35,161 bases of DNA, from positions 1 through 35,161 of the forward strand of contig DASSEX010000057.1 of assembly GCA_035695045.1 (NCBI GenBank), written 5' to 3'. The position numbers were made by a program, and so were the translations under genes. This document shows positions 22,485 to 29,421 of the stretch, piece after piece. The notes beneath the pieces are model-generated. The model was given only the letters and a program-made list of their open reading frames with translations, did not search any database and was not told the DNA's origin. The stretch comes from DASSKP01 sp035695045 (GTDB taxonomy: Bacteria > Actinomycetota > Actinomycetes > JAFAQI01). The first letter of the stretch is position 1; every line of letters begins with the position of its first letter.

Positions 22485-23291
22485 TCAGTAGCCGTAGGGC
22501 CGGCCCGCGATGGACGTACGACGCCGCGCGGTGTCCAGGGCCGGTCGCGCTGCGAGTGCGACGAGCACGCCGGCCACGAACCCGAACACGTGCGCGAGGT
22601 AGGCGACTCCCGCGCCGCTCGCGACACCGGCACCACTGGAGTACAGCCACTGGAGGAGGAACCAGCCGCCGAGGACCAGCCATGCCGGCAACCGCAGGGG
22701 GATCAGGATGATGGCGATCGGAATCAAGCTGGTGACTCGAGCGCGTGGGAACAGCACGAGGTAGGCGCCGAGGACTCCGGCGATCGCCCCGGACGCGCCG
22801 ACGAGGGTCGTTGTCGAGCTCGCGTTGCCGAAGGCGAAGCCGTACGCCGCGACGTAACCGCACCCCAGGTAGAAGACCAGGAACTTCAGCCGGCCGAAGA
22901 GGTCCTCCACGTTGTTGCCGAAGACCCACAGGAACAGCATGTTGCCCAGCAGGTGCAGCCAGCCGCCGTGCAGGAACATCGAGTAAAGAACCGACAGATA
23001 CGGCTTCTTCTGCGTGTCGTGGATGACGGGGCATGCGAAGCGTCCGCCGGTGGTCTGCACCACATAGCGATGCGCCGGCAGCGGCTCGTTGGACGTCAGC
23101 TCTTTGGGGATCGCCGCCCACCTGTCGAAGTAGGCCTGTTGCGAGCAGACCTGCGGCACTGTCTGACTGCCGACACCGATCTGCGAGACCACCGGCTCAC
23201 TGAGGAAGACGACGAAGTTCAGGACGATGAGCAGATAGGTGATGATCGGCGTCCGCCGGACCGGGTTGTCGTCATGGATCGGGATCACCAC
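22485..23291 (-). CDS. Rhomboid-family intramembrane serine protease
   Basis: 268 residues from GTG 23291. The rhomboid core is clear: GGWLHLLGNMLFLWVFGNNVED (membrane helix 2 with the His/Asn pocket), nucleophile serine in LVGASGAIAGVLGAYL (GxSG), and catalytic histidine in YLAHVFGFVAGVL. There are about six helices plus an inserted extracytoplasmic loop between helix 1 and 2 with two cysteines (VCSQQAYFD, FACPVIHD). The N-terminus IPIHDDNPVRRTPIIT is typical of actinobacterial rhomboids. The start is set by CAGACT 6 bases before GTG 23291; the open frame reaches back to 23384 but overlaps a divergent ORF. Substrates are unknown. Confidence 0.92.
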   Translation of the reverse strand: MVIPIHDDNPVRRTPIITYLLIVLNFVVFLSEPVVSQIGVGSQTVPQVCSQQAYFDRWAAIPKELTSNEPLPAHRYVVQTTGGRFACPVIHDTQKKPYLSVLYSMFLHGGWLHLLGNMLFLWVFGNNVEDLFGRLKFLVFYLGCGYVAAYGFAFGNASSTTTLVGASGAIAGVLGAYLVLFPRARVTSLIPIAIILIPLRLPAWLVLGGWFLLQWLYSSGAGVASGAGVAYLAHVFGFVAGVLVALAARPALDTARRRTSIAGRPYGY

Positions 23292-23346
23292 GCGAGCAGT
23301 CTGCCCGACCGGTTCGAGCGCACTCCCCCGTGGGCACAGAGCGGAC

Positions 23347-23472
23347 ATGGAGTCGATGCCCAGCCCGGCACGCGCAGAGCGCAATCAGCGTCGCAAGCTT
23401 GCGTTCGTCCCGATGTGGCCGCTCGTCGCGTCCCTCGTCGTCCTGGTCGGGGTCTACTTCCTGTTCCGCTGA
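23347..23472 (+). CDS. Possible 41-residue single-TM membrane protein
   Basis: A short ORF with a Lys/Arg-rich N-terminal half (ARAERNQRRKLAF) and one hydrophobic helix at the C-terminus (WPLVASLVVLVGVYFLF, ending in Arg). The charge-then-helix pattern is that of a small membrane protein with the N-terminus in the cytoplasm. It is divergent from the rhomboid gene (55 bases) and ends 13 bases before the GNAT. Ribosome site evidence is weak (AGAGCGG before ATG 23347; an ATG at 23356 is an alternative). I do not recognise it. Confidence 0.5.
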   Translation: MESMPSPARAERNQRRKLAFVPMWPLVASLVVLVGVYFLFR

Positions 23473-23473
23473 C

Positions 23474-23479
23474 TAAGGT
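23474..23479 (+). promoter_or_regulatory. -10 element of a leaderless promoter for the GNAT gene
   Basis: TAAGGT ends 6 bases before GTG 23486 with no Shine-Dalgarno; it starts one base after the stop of the small ORF. Confidence 0.5.
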
Positions 23480-23485
23480 CACGCC

Positions 23486-24265
23486 GTGCAGGTGCGCTCG
23501 CTCGGCTTCCGAACCGACCTCATGCTCCGCAGGCTGGCGGGTGCCGAAGTCGTCGACCGGGGCAGCCACGTCCTCGTTCGGACACCGGCCAATCCGACGT
23601 TCTACTGGGGCAACTTCCTGCTGATCGATCCCCCCGAAGACGGATCGGCGCGATGGCTCGACGAGTTTCAGCGCGAATTCCCTGCAGCGACGCATGTCGC
23701 GATCGGCGTCGACGGTGTCGACGGTGAGACCGGTGACGTCGCCGACCTGGTCGCTGCCGGCCTCGAGCTGGAGACGAGCGTCGTGCTCACCGCGGAGCGC
23801 CTGGACCCACCGGGGCGAGGGACGACAGTCGACGTCCGCCCACTCGTCTCCGACGAGGACTGGCGGCAGATGGTCGCCGTACGGCTGGACATCGACGAGG
23901 ACAGACCACTCGGCCATCGTGAGTTCATCGAACGAAAGGCCGCGGAAGCCCGCCGGCTGGTCGACGAGGGGCACGGGCGGTACTTCGGTGCGTTCGTCGA
24001 CGGCGGACTCCGAGCCTCACTCGGCATCGTCACGGACGGCAGTGGGCTCGCGCGCTATCAAAGCGTCGAAACGCACCCCGGCTACCGCCGCCGTGGCCTG
24101 GCCCGCGCCTTGCTCGTCGCCGCAGCCGAAGCCGCGTTCGCCGGGTTCGGTGCGAAGACTCTCGTCATCGTCGCCGATCCCGACTACGTCGCGATCGATC
24201 TCTATCGCGCACTGGGCTTCGCCGACGCCGAACGCCAGGTCCACCTTGTGCGTGAACCCCGGTGA
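23486..24265 (+). CDS. GNAT-family N-acetyltransferase
   Basis: 259 residues. The C-terminal half is a GNAT domain with motif A QSVETHPGYRRRGLARALLVAAAEAAF (the acetyl-CoA pyrophosphate loop R-R-x-G-L-A) and motif B VADPDYVAIDLYRALGFADAE. The N-terminal ~110 residues (LMLRRLAGAEVVDRGSHVLVRTPANPTFYWGNFL) form a second, degenerate GNAT-like module seen in some actinobacterial acetyltransferases. The acceptor substrate is not predictable. Start GTG 23486 is supported by TAAGGT 6 bases upstream. Its stop is 3 bases from the stop of the convergent phoH gene. Confidence 0.9.
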   Translation: MQVRSLGFRTDLMLRRLAGAEVVDRGSHVLVRTPANPTFYWGNFLLIDPPEDGSARWLDEFQREFPAATHVAIGVDGVDGETGDVADLVAAGLELETSVVLTAERLDPPGRGTTVDVRPLVSDEDWRQMVAVRLDIDEDRPLGHREFIERKAAEARRLVDEGHGRYFGAFVDGGLRASLGIVTDGSGLARYQSVETHPGYRRRGLARALLVAAAEAAFAGFGAKTLVIVADPDYVAIDLYRALGFADAERQVHLVREPR

Positions 24266-24268
24266 CCG

Positions 24269-25579
24269 TCAGATGCCGAGGTCCTCGAGCATCTCGGTCA
24301 CAAGGGCGGCGATCGGTGAACGCTCCGATCGGGTCAGCGTGACGTGCGCGAACAAGGGATGACCCTTCAGCGCCTCGATCACCGCCGCCACTCCGTCGTG
24401 CCGCCCGACGCGCAGGTTGTCGCGCTGCGCGACGTCATGCGTGAGCACGACGCGTGAGTTCTGTCCGACTCGGGACAGCACCGTCAACAGCACGCCTCGC
24501 TCGAGCGACTGGGCCTCGTCGACGATGACGAACGCGTCGTGCAGGGAGCGGCCACGGATGTGCGTCAGCGGGAGCACCTCGAGCAGCTCGCGGTGCAGCA
24601 CCTCGTCGATCACGTGCGGCGAGACCAACGCGCCGAGCGTGTCGTAGACGGCCTGACCCCAGGGCGACATCTTCTCGGCCTCGGTCCCGGGGAGATAGCC
24701 GAGGTCCTGGCCGCCGACGGCGTATAGCGGGCGGAAGACCATCACCTTCCGGTGCTGACGTCGCTCGAGGACAGCCTCGAGCCCCGCGCACAACGCGAGC
24801 GCGGACTTCCCCGTGCCGGCACGGCCACCGAGCGACACGATGCCGATGTCCGGGTCGAGCAGCAGGTCGAGCGCGATGCGCTGCTCAGCGCTTCGGCCGT
24901 GCACGCCGAACGCCTCGCGGTCGCCACGAACGAGGCGCACCTGCTTGTCGGGCGTCACCCGTCCGAGCGCGCTGCCCCGTTCGGACAACAGCACGAGCCC
25001 CGTGTGGCAGGGCAGGTCACGCGCGGCTTCGAGGTCGATCACCTCGTCGCCGTAGAGCGAGTCGAGATCGTCGGCGTCGATCTCCAACTCGGTGGTGCCG
25101 GTCCAGCCGGACTCCACCTGCTCGGCGAGGTATTCCTGTGCCTCGATGCCGATGCTTGCCGCCTTGATGCGCAGCGGCATGTCCTTGCTGACGAGCACGA
25201 CGTCCGCACCTTCGGCGGACAGGTTGCGGGCGACGGCGAGCAGCCGACTGTCGTTGTCGCCGAGCCGGTAACCCTGCGGCAGGATCGTCGGGTCGGCATG
25301 GTTGAGCTCGACTCGGACGGTGCCACCCGCGGCGTTCACCGGCAGCGGCACGTCGAGACGTCCGTGCTCGATGCGCAGGTCGTCGAGAAGGTGCAGTGCC
25401 TGTCGCGCGAACCAGCCGAGCTCGGCGTGGTTGCGCTTGGCCTCCAGCTCCGTGATGACGACGATCGGCAGGACGACTTCGTGCTCGTCGAATCTCGCCA
25501 TCGCGGCCGGGTCCGCGAGCAGGACGCTCGTGTCCAGGACGTAGGTGCGGTGACTGGACTTGCGTCGCGCTGCGGTCAC
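24269..25579 (-). CDS. phoH2: PhoH2: PIN-domain RNase fused to PhoH ATPase/helicase
   Basis: 436 residues. The PIN domain (1-~150) has the acidic residues expected for an RNase: D16 (YVLDTS), E44 (VITELEAKRN), D108/D110 (GDNDSRLL) and D133 (SKDMPLR). The PhoH ATPase follows, with Walker A GGRAGTGKSA (251-260), FRPLYAVGGQDLGYLPG and Walker B FVIVDEAQ (D354-E355). PhoH2 proteins unwind and cut RNA; in mycobacteria they pair with a small antitoxin, PhoAT, encoded just upstream and overlapping. GTG 25579 is set by GGAGG 4 bases before it. No clear antitoxin gene is annotated here, but an overlapping frame from ATG 25691 exists. Confidence 0.95.
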   Translation of the reverse strand: MTAARRKSSHRTYVLDTSVLLADPAAMARFDEHEVVLPIVVITELEAKRNHAELGWFARQALHLLDDLRIEHGRLDVPLPVNAAGGTVRVELNHADPTILPQGYRLGDNDSRLLAVARNLSAEGADVVLVSKDMPLRIKAASIGIEAQEYLAEQVESGWTGTTELEIDADDLDSLYGDEVIDLEAARDLPCHTGLVLLSERGSALGRVTPDKQVRLVRGDREAFGVHGRSAEQRIALDLLLDPDIGIVSLGGRAGTGKSALALCAGLEAVLERRQHRKVMVFRPLYAVGGQDLGYLPGTEAEKMSPWGQAVYDTLGALVSPHVIDEVLHRELLEVLPLTHIRGRSLHDAFVIVDEAQSLERGVLLTVLSRVGQNSRVVLTHDVAQRDNLRVGRHDGVAAVIEALKGHPLFAHVTLTRSERSPIAALVTEMLEDLGI

Positions 25580-25602
25580 TGGGCCTCCGAGGCGGAGTGG
25601 CC

Positions 25603-25616
25603 GTGGTCACGACCAC
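25603..25616. promoter_or_regulatory. Dyad GTGGTC-AC-GACCAC upstream of phoH2
   Basis: Perfect 6-bp arms with a 2-base spacer lie 24 bases before the phoH2 start, on its 5' leader or promoter. It may be an operator; nothing identifies the regulator. Confidence 0.35.
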
Positions 25617-25720
25617 TTCTGCCGAAGGTACGACCGGAAGGTCAACAGGCAGCGGCGACACGCGGCGGATGAACGGGTGATCCGTGACCATCCGGACGGG
25701 TGGACCCGGCCGTCACGCGG

Positions 25721-26944
25721 TCAGGGCAGCCATGCCTGGAGCGGGGCGGCGTACGGCGACTGGAACGGGATGAAGTCCGCATCCTGATCGCCCTGCTTCG
25801 GAGCCCAGATCACCTGCTCGTGCCCGGTCTTCGGATCCCACCAGAACAGCGACGGAGCCTGCGGCTTCTGAGGCTCCTCGCAACCGAGGACCGCCTCCAC
25901 GGCCACCGTGCTGCCACGCACCGCCAGCGGCTTGGAGTTCTGGGTGACGTTCGGGATCTTCGTCTCATGGACGCGATAGTTGCGCCCGACGCGACCCACG
26001 AACTCGTACCCGCATGCGCCGAGGGAATCGGTGTAGAGCCCACCACCCGATGTGCGGAACACGTTGATGTCGACGTCGTCTGGCCCGTGTCGAGTGTCCG
26101 GCGACACCAGCGGCGCCGGGCTGCCCCCGTCGAGTGGCTGGAGATAGAGCCCCGTCGAGCACAACGCCAGGACATGCGTCACGTCCCACATCCGAACAGG
26201 GCTGCTGCACATCTGCGCCGGGCCGAGGGTGCGGACGACGGCGCCGGTGGCGTTGGACACCAACGAGAGCTGGCCCGCGATCGTGGTCACGACATGTGCG
26301 CCGTCCGGCGTGTAGACCAGGTGCTGCGCGTACATGTCCGGCACCACGTCGCGAGACAGCACCACCGGATCCGCGCCGTAGAGCGAACGGCGCTCTACGC
26401 GGTAATGCGTGTCGCTGCCGTCCTCCTGCTTCGAGACCACGGCCGTCAGGAGCCCGAGCCCGAGCGGCCGGGTGAAACCGACGACGCCCACGCCGTGCGG
26501 AAGGATCGGTCGCCACATGCGGCCGGTCCGCAGGTCGACGACCTCCGTCGCGGCGGGGAAGCGACGGGTGTCCGCCTGCAGCAACACGCGCTGCCCGTCG
26601 CCGGACCAGCCGACGACCTGCCAACTGTGTGACGACACGTCGAAGACGGGGAAGTGCCGGCCGTCCGGATCGACGAGCAGCAGGTGCCTCGCGGGCGAGT
26701 CCACGGACACGAGGAACCAGCCCGGTCCGACGCTCCACCAGGGCACCGAGGCCGCCGGCGTGAAGGTGTGCACGGATGGCGCGCGGAGCGGCGCGGACGC
26801 GGCCGCGGAGGGCGACGTCGACTCGCTCGCGGAGGGCGCGGCAGCAGTCCCCGCCGGGATCGGGGCGCCGGCCGTGCGCAACGACGTCCCGCTGCACGCA
26901 CTCGTCATGACGAGCACGGCAGCGACAGCAGCGAGTCGCCGCAT
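25721..26944 (-). CDS. Secreted lipoprotein with beta-propeller-like repeats
   Basis: 407 residues from ATG 26944, preceded by a G-rich ribosome site (GGGGGG, 7 bases). The signal is a lipoprotein type: RRLAAVAAVLVMTSACSGT, with the lipobox cysteine at MTSAC. A Ser/Ala/Pro linker (about 25-65) leads to a domain with repeating blade-like units such as LLLVDPDGRHFPVFDV, VVGWSGDGQRVLLQAD, LVYTPDGAHVVTTIAG and LSLVSNATGAVVRTLG, as in TolB/WD40-type propellers. I do not recognise a specific family or ligand. An ATG at 26968 adds eight residues. Its stop lies 141 bases upstream of phoH2, in the same direction. Confidence 0.8.
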   Translation of the reverse strand: MRRLAAVAAVLVMTSACSGTSLRTAGAPIPAGTAAAPSASESTSPSAAASAPLRAPSVHTFTPAASVPWWSVGPGWFLVSVDSPARHLLLVDPDGRHFPVFDVSSHSWQVVGWSGDGQRVLLQADTRRFPAATEVVDLRTGRMWRPILPHGVGVVGFTRPLGLGLLTAVVSKQEDGSDTHYRVERRSLYGADPVVLSRDVVPDMYAQHLVYTPDGAHVVTTIAGQLSLVSNATGAVVRTLGPAQMCSSPVRMWDVTHVLALCSTGLYLQPLDGGSPAPLVSPDTRHGPDDVDINVFRTSGGGLYTDSLGACGYEFVGRVGRNYRVHETKIPNVTQNSKPLAVRGSTVAVEAVLGCEEPQKPQAPSLFWWDPKTGHEQVIWAPKQGDQDADFIPFQSPYAAPLQAWLP

Positions 26945-27024
26945 CGTGAACACCCCCCGGAACGCCATGGTCGCAGAGAGTGACGGATCGGGCGAGGGAG
27001 GTTCGCGAGGCGTCGCGACGGCGT

Positions 27025-27759
27025 TCAGCCCGTGAGGAGGCGCGGTCGCAGCACGGTCTCTGTCACGCCGCCGGCGCCATCGGCCTCGACCTTGTACGCC
27101 GCCGCGTCCGGCCGATCGCTCACGACGTCGACGAGCTCGGTCCCGCGGTAGACGAGACCGACGCCGTCGTCTGTGGCATGAGCGGTGGGGAGCGCGCCGC
27201 TCGCGACCAAGCTCTGCAACAGCGGCCTGCGCTGGTCCTCGGCGTCGTAGTGCACGCCGTTCGCGAACGGCAGCAAGCCCAGTCCGTTGTCGACGAGCCG
27301 CAGCTCGGGACCGAACGAGTCCGTGGTGCCGCCGACATGCCAGCAGATCGAACCAGCCGAGACGCCGGCCAGCACGATCCCGCGCTCCCACGCTTCGCGG
27401 AAAACAACATCCAGGCCATGCACGCGCCACAGGGCGAGCAGGTTGGCGACCGAGCCTCCCCCGACCCAGATCACGTCCTGCGCGAGCAGATGTGCGCGCG
27501 GGTCCTCCGCGCTCGGCATGGGATAGAGCGCGAGATGGCTGGCGACCGCGTCGGTGCTGCCCGCGAACGCGTTGTAGAACGCCGCGACGTACAGCGGCGA
27601 GTCACCTTGGGCGGTGGCCAGGTAACAGATCCGCGGACGTTCGACGCCGCTCAGATGCAGGGCGTAGTCGATCAACGGGCCGCGGCGCCACGCGATCGGG
27701 CCTCGTCCGGACGACGAGAACCCGCCCGAGGTGGCGAAGATCGTCGGCTCGGCCGGCAC
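27025..27759 (-). CDS. Peptidase E-like serine peptidase (family S51)
   Basis: 244 residues from GTG 27759. The nucleophile elbow GVSAGSICWHVGGTTDSFGP is the S51 signature (peptidase E, Asp-specific dipeptidase; cyanophycinase relatives). VIWVGGGSVANLLALWR and IFATSGGF match the family's N-terminal Rossmann-like part, and ATDDGVGLVY carries a likely catalytic His/Asp region. A cytoplasmic role in Asp-dipeptide turnover is probable. The start follows the uppS stop by 8 bases; no Shine-Dalgarno is obvious, so translational coupling to uppS is likely. The open frame extends upstream into uppS but that part is not homologous. Confidence 0.88.
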   Translation of the reverse strand: MPAEPTIFATSGGFSSSGRGPIAWRRGPLIDYALHLSGVERPRICYLATAQGDSPLYVAAFYNAFAGSTDAVASHLALYPMPSAEDPRAHLLAQDVIWVGGGSVANLLALWRVHGLDVVFREAWERGIVLAGVSAGSICWHVGGTTDSFGPELRLVDNGLGLLPFANGVHYDAEDQRRPLLQSLVASGALPTAHATDDGVGLVYRGTELVDVVSDRPDAAAYKVEADGAGGVTETVLRPRLLTG

Positions 27760-27767
27760 GGCGGGGG

Positions 27768-28535
27768 TCAGCTGCCGAAACGCCGGTGGCGCTGCGCGTA
27801 GCTCCGCAAGGCGCGAAGGAAGTCGACGCGACGGAAGTCCGGCCAGAGCGCGTCGCAGAAGTAGAACTCCGAGTGCGCGCTCTGCCACAGCAGGAAGCCA
27901 CCGAGGCGCTGCTCTCCCGATGTTCGGATGACGAGGTCGGGATCCGGCTGGCCGCGCGTGTAGAGGTGCTCCGCGATGTGCTCGACGTCGAGCAGCGACG
28001 CGACTTCCTCGAGGGAAGCACCCTTGGCGGCATGCTCATGCAGCAGGCCGCGCACGGCGTCGGCGATCTCGCGGCGTCCGCCGTAGCCGACGGCGACGTT
28101 GACCACGATCCCCGTCTTGTCGCGGCTGACCTCCTCGGCCTCCTTGAGCACGCGCACCGTGGTGTCCGGTAGCAGGTCGAGAGCCCCGACCGGATGCACT
28201 CGCCATGGCCGGCCGGGTGCGGCGAGGTCCCGGACGGTGTCCTCGATGATGGCGAGCAACGGGACGAGCTCGTCGGACGAGCGGCTGAGGTTGTCGCTCG
28301 ACAACAGCCACAGCGTGACGACCTCGACGCCCGCCTCGTCACACCATCCGAGCAGGTCTGCGATGTGGTCGGCACCGGCCTGATGCCCGTGGCTGACGTG
28401 CTTCGCTCCGGCGGCCCGGGCCCACCGGCGGTTGCCGTCGAGGATGACGCCGACATGACGCGGCAGCGGCGTACCGGTCAGCGCACGGCTGAGCCGGCGT
28501 TCGTAGACGCCGTACGCGAGGTCCCGAAGTCCCAC
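27768..28535 (-). CDS. uppS: Z-isoprenyl diphosphate synthase, Rv1086-like (short-chain UppS family)
   Basis: 255 residues. The cis-prenyltransferase motifs are intact: HVGVILDGNRRWARAAG with catalytic D33, WCDEAGVEVVTLWLLSSDNLSR, VAVGYGGRREI, and LVIRTSGEQRLGGFLLWQSAHSEFYF. The overall sequence closely resembles M. tuberculosis Rv1086 as I recall it, which makes the short Z,E-farnesyl diphosphate used for decaprenyl phosphate synthesis; a long-chain product cannot be excluded from sequence alone. GTG 28535 is set by GAGGAGG 6 bases upstream. It uses IPP from the MEP pathway (ispH in this window). It heads a two-gene unit with the peptidase E-like gene and diverges from the SIMPL gene. Confidence 0.93.
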   Translation of the reverse strand: MGLRDLAYGVYERRLSRALTGTPLPRHVGVILDGNRRWARAAGAKHVSHGHQAGADHIADLLGWCDEAGVEVVTLWLLSSDNLSRSSDELVPLLAIIEDTVRDLAAPGRPWRVHPVGALDLLPDTTVRVLKEAEEVSRDKTGIVVNVAVGYGGRREIADAVRGLLHEHAAKGASLEEVASLLDVEHIAEHLYTRGQPDPDLVIRTSGEQRLGGFLLWQSAHSEFYFCDALWPDFRRVDFLRALRSYAQRHRRFGS

Positions 28536-28614
28536 CGACCGCCTCCTCACCGCCAGCGTACGGGAGAGCTTGTGGCGATCTTCCGCTTCGCCGAACCGGC
28601 GCGCGACTCCGGGC

Positions 28615-28650
28615 GTCCCATGAGAGGCCGGCACGAGCCGGCGGTGGGAC
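28615..28650 (+). other. Two-tier hairpin just before the ribosome site of the SIMPL gene
   Basis: GTCCCA (28615-28620) pairs with TGGGAC (28645-28650), and inside it GCCGGC (28627-28632) pairs with GCCGGC (28637-28642) around an ACGA loop. AGGAGA begins at the next base, so the structure may influence translation start or be part of an operator. Confidence 0.4.
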
Positions 28651-28661
28651 AGGAGACCCGG

Positions 28662-29417
28662 ATGAACGCATGGTCGCAGCGGTGGGCAGGCCGGCTGGCG
28701 GCAGGAGCCGCCATCCTCGTCGCCGGGGTCGTCGTCGGCGTCGTACGACCGGGTGGCACGTCTGTCCATGCAGCGACCGGTGGCGGCGACACCGTGACGG
28801 TCACCGGGATCGGCACCGCAGACGCCGCACCGGACACGCTGACCGTCGACTTCACCGTGCACGTCACCCGCCCGGGCGTGCAGGAAGCGCTCGACGCGCA
28901 GGCGTCGGCGGTGCGTCACGTGCTCGATGCGCTGAAGGCGGCTGGCATCCCCCGCGATCGGACGCAGACGACCGATCTCTCGCTGGACCGTCACTACGAC
29001 GACCACGGAGTCGTCGCCGGGTACGACGCCAACGAGACGGTGCGCGCGAAGGTGCAGCCATTGACGCACGCCGGCGCGGTGATCAGCCGGGCAGCGACAA
29101 GCGCCGGCAATGCGGTGGAGGTGGGCGACATCGCGTTCGACCTCACCAATGACGCAGCGGTGGTGACCTCGGCCCGGGTCAACGCCTTTGACGACGCCAG
29201 GTCGACAGCGCGGCAGTACGCCGCCCTTTCCGGCCGAAGCCTCGGCCGCGTGGAGAAGGTGACCGAGGTCGTCGACGCAACACCGCAACCGATTACCTAC
29301 GACCAGCGAGCTGGGCTGCTCGACGCCGCAGGGAGCGGCGCGAAGTCCGCGGTGCCGTTGCGGTCCGGGCAACAGACACTGACGGTCCGCGTCAACGTGA
29401 CGTGGTCGCTCGTCTGA
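28662..29417 (+). CDS. SIMPL-domain (DUF541) exported protein
   Basis: 251 residues. The N-terminus is a signal or anchor (about 10-30, LAAGAAILVAGVVVGVV). The remainder is a SIMPL/DUF541 domain: VTVTGIGTADAAPDTLTVDFTV, ALDAQASAVRHVLDALKAAGI, QTTDLSLDRHYDD, GYDANETVRAKV and AFDDARSTARQYAALSGRSLG. Such proteins are periplasmic or surface-associated with unclear, sometimes stress-related, functions. ATG 28662 is set by AGGAGA 5 bases upstream. It is convergent with the MFS gene (4-base gap). Confidence 0.9.
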   Translation: MNAWSQRWAGRLAAGAAILVAGVVVGVVRPGGTSVHAATGGGDTVTVTGIGTADAAPDTLTVDFTVHVTRPGVQEALDAQASAVRHVLDALKAAGIPRDRTQTTDLSLDRHYDDHGVVAGYDANETVRAKVQPLTHAGAVISRAATSAGNAVEVGDIAFDLTNDAAVVTSARVNAFDDARSTARQYAALSGRSLGRVEKVTEVVDATPQPITYDQRAGLLDAAGSGAKSAVPLRSGQQTLTVRVNVTWSLV

Positions 29418-29421
29418 CGGG

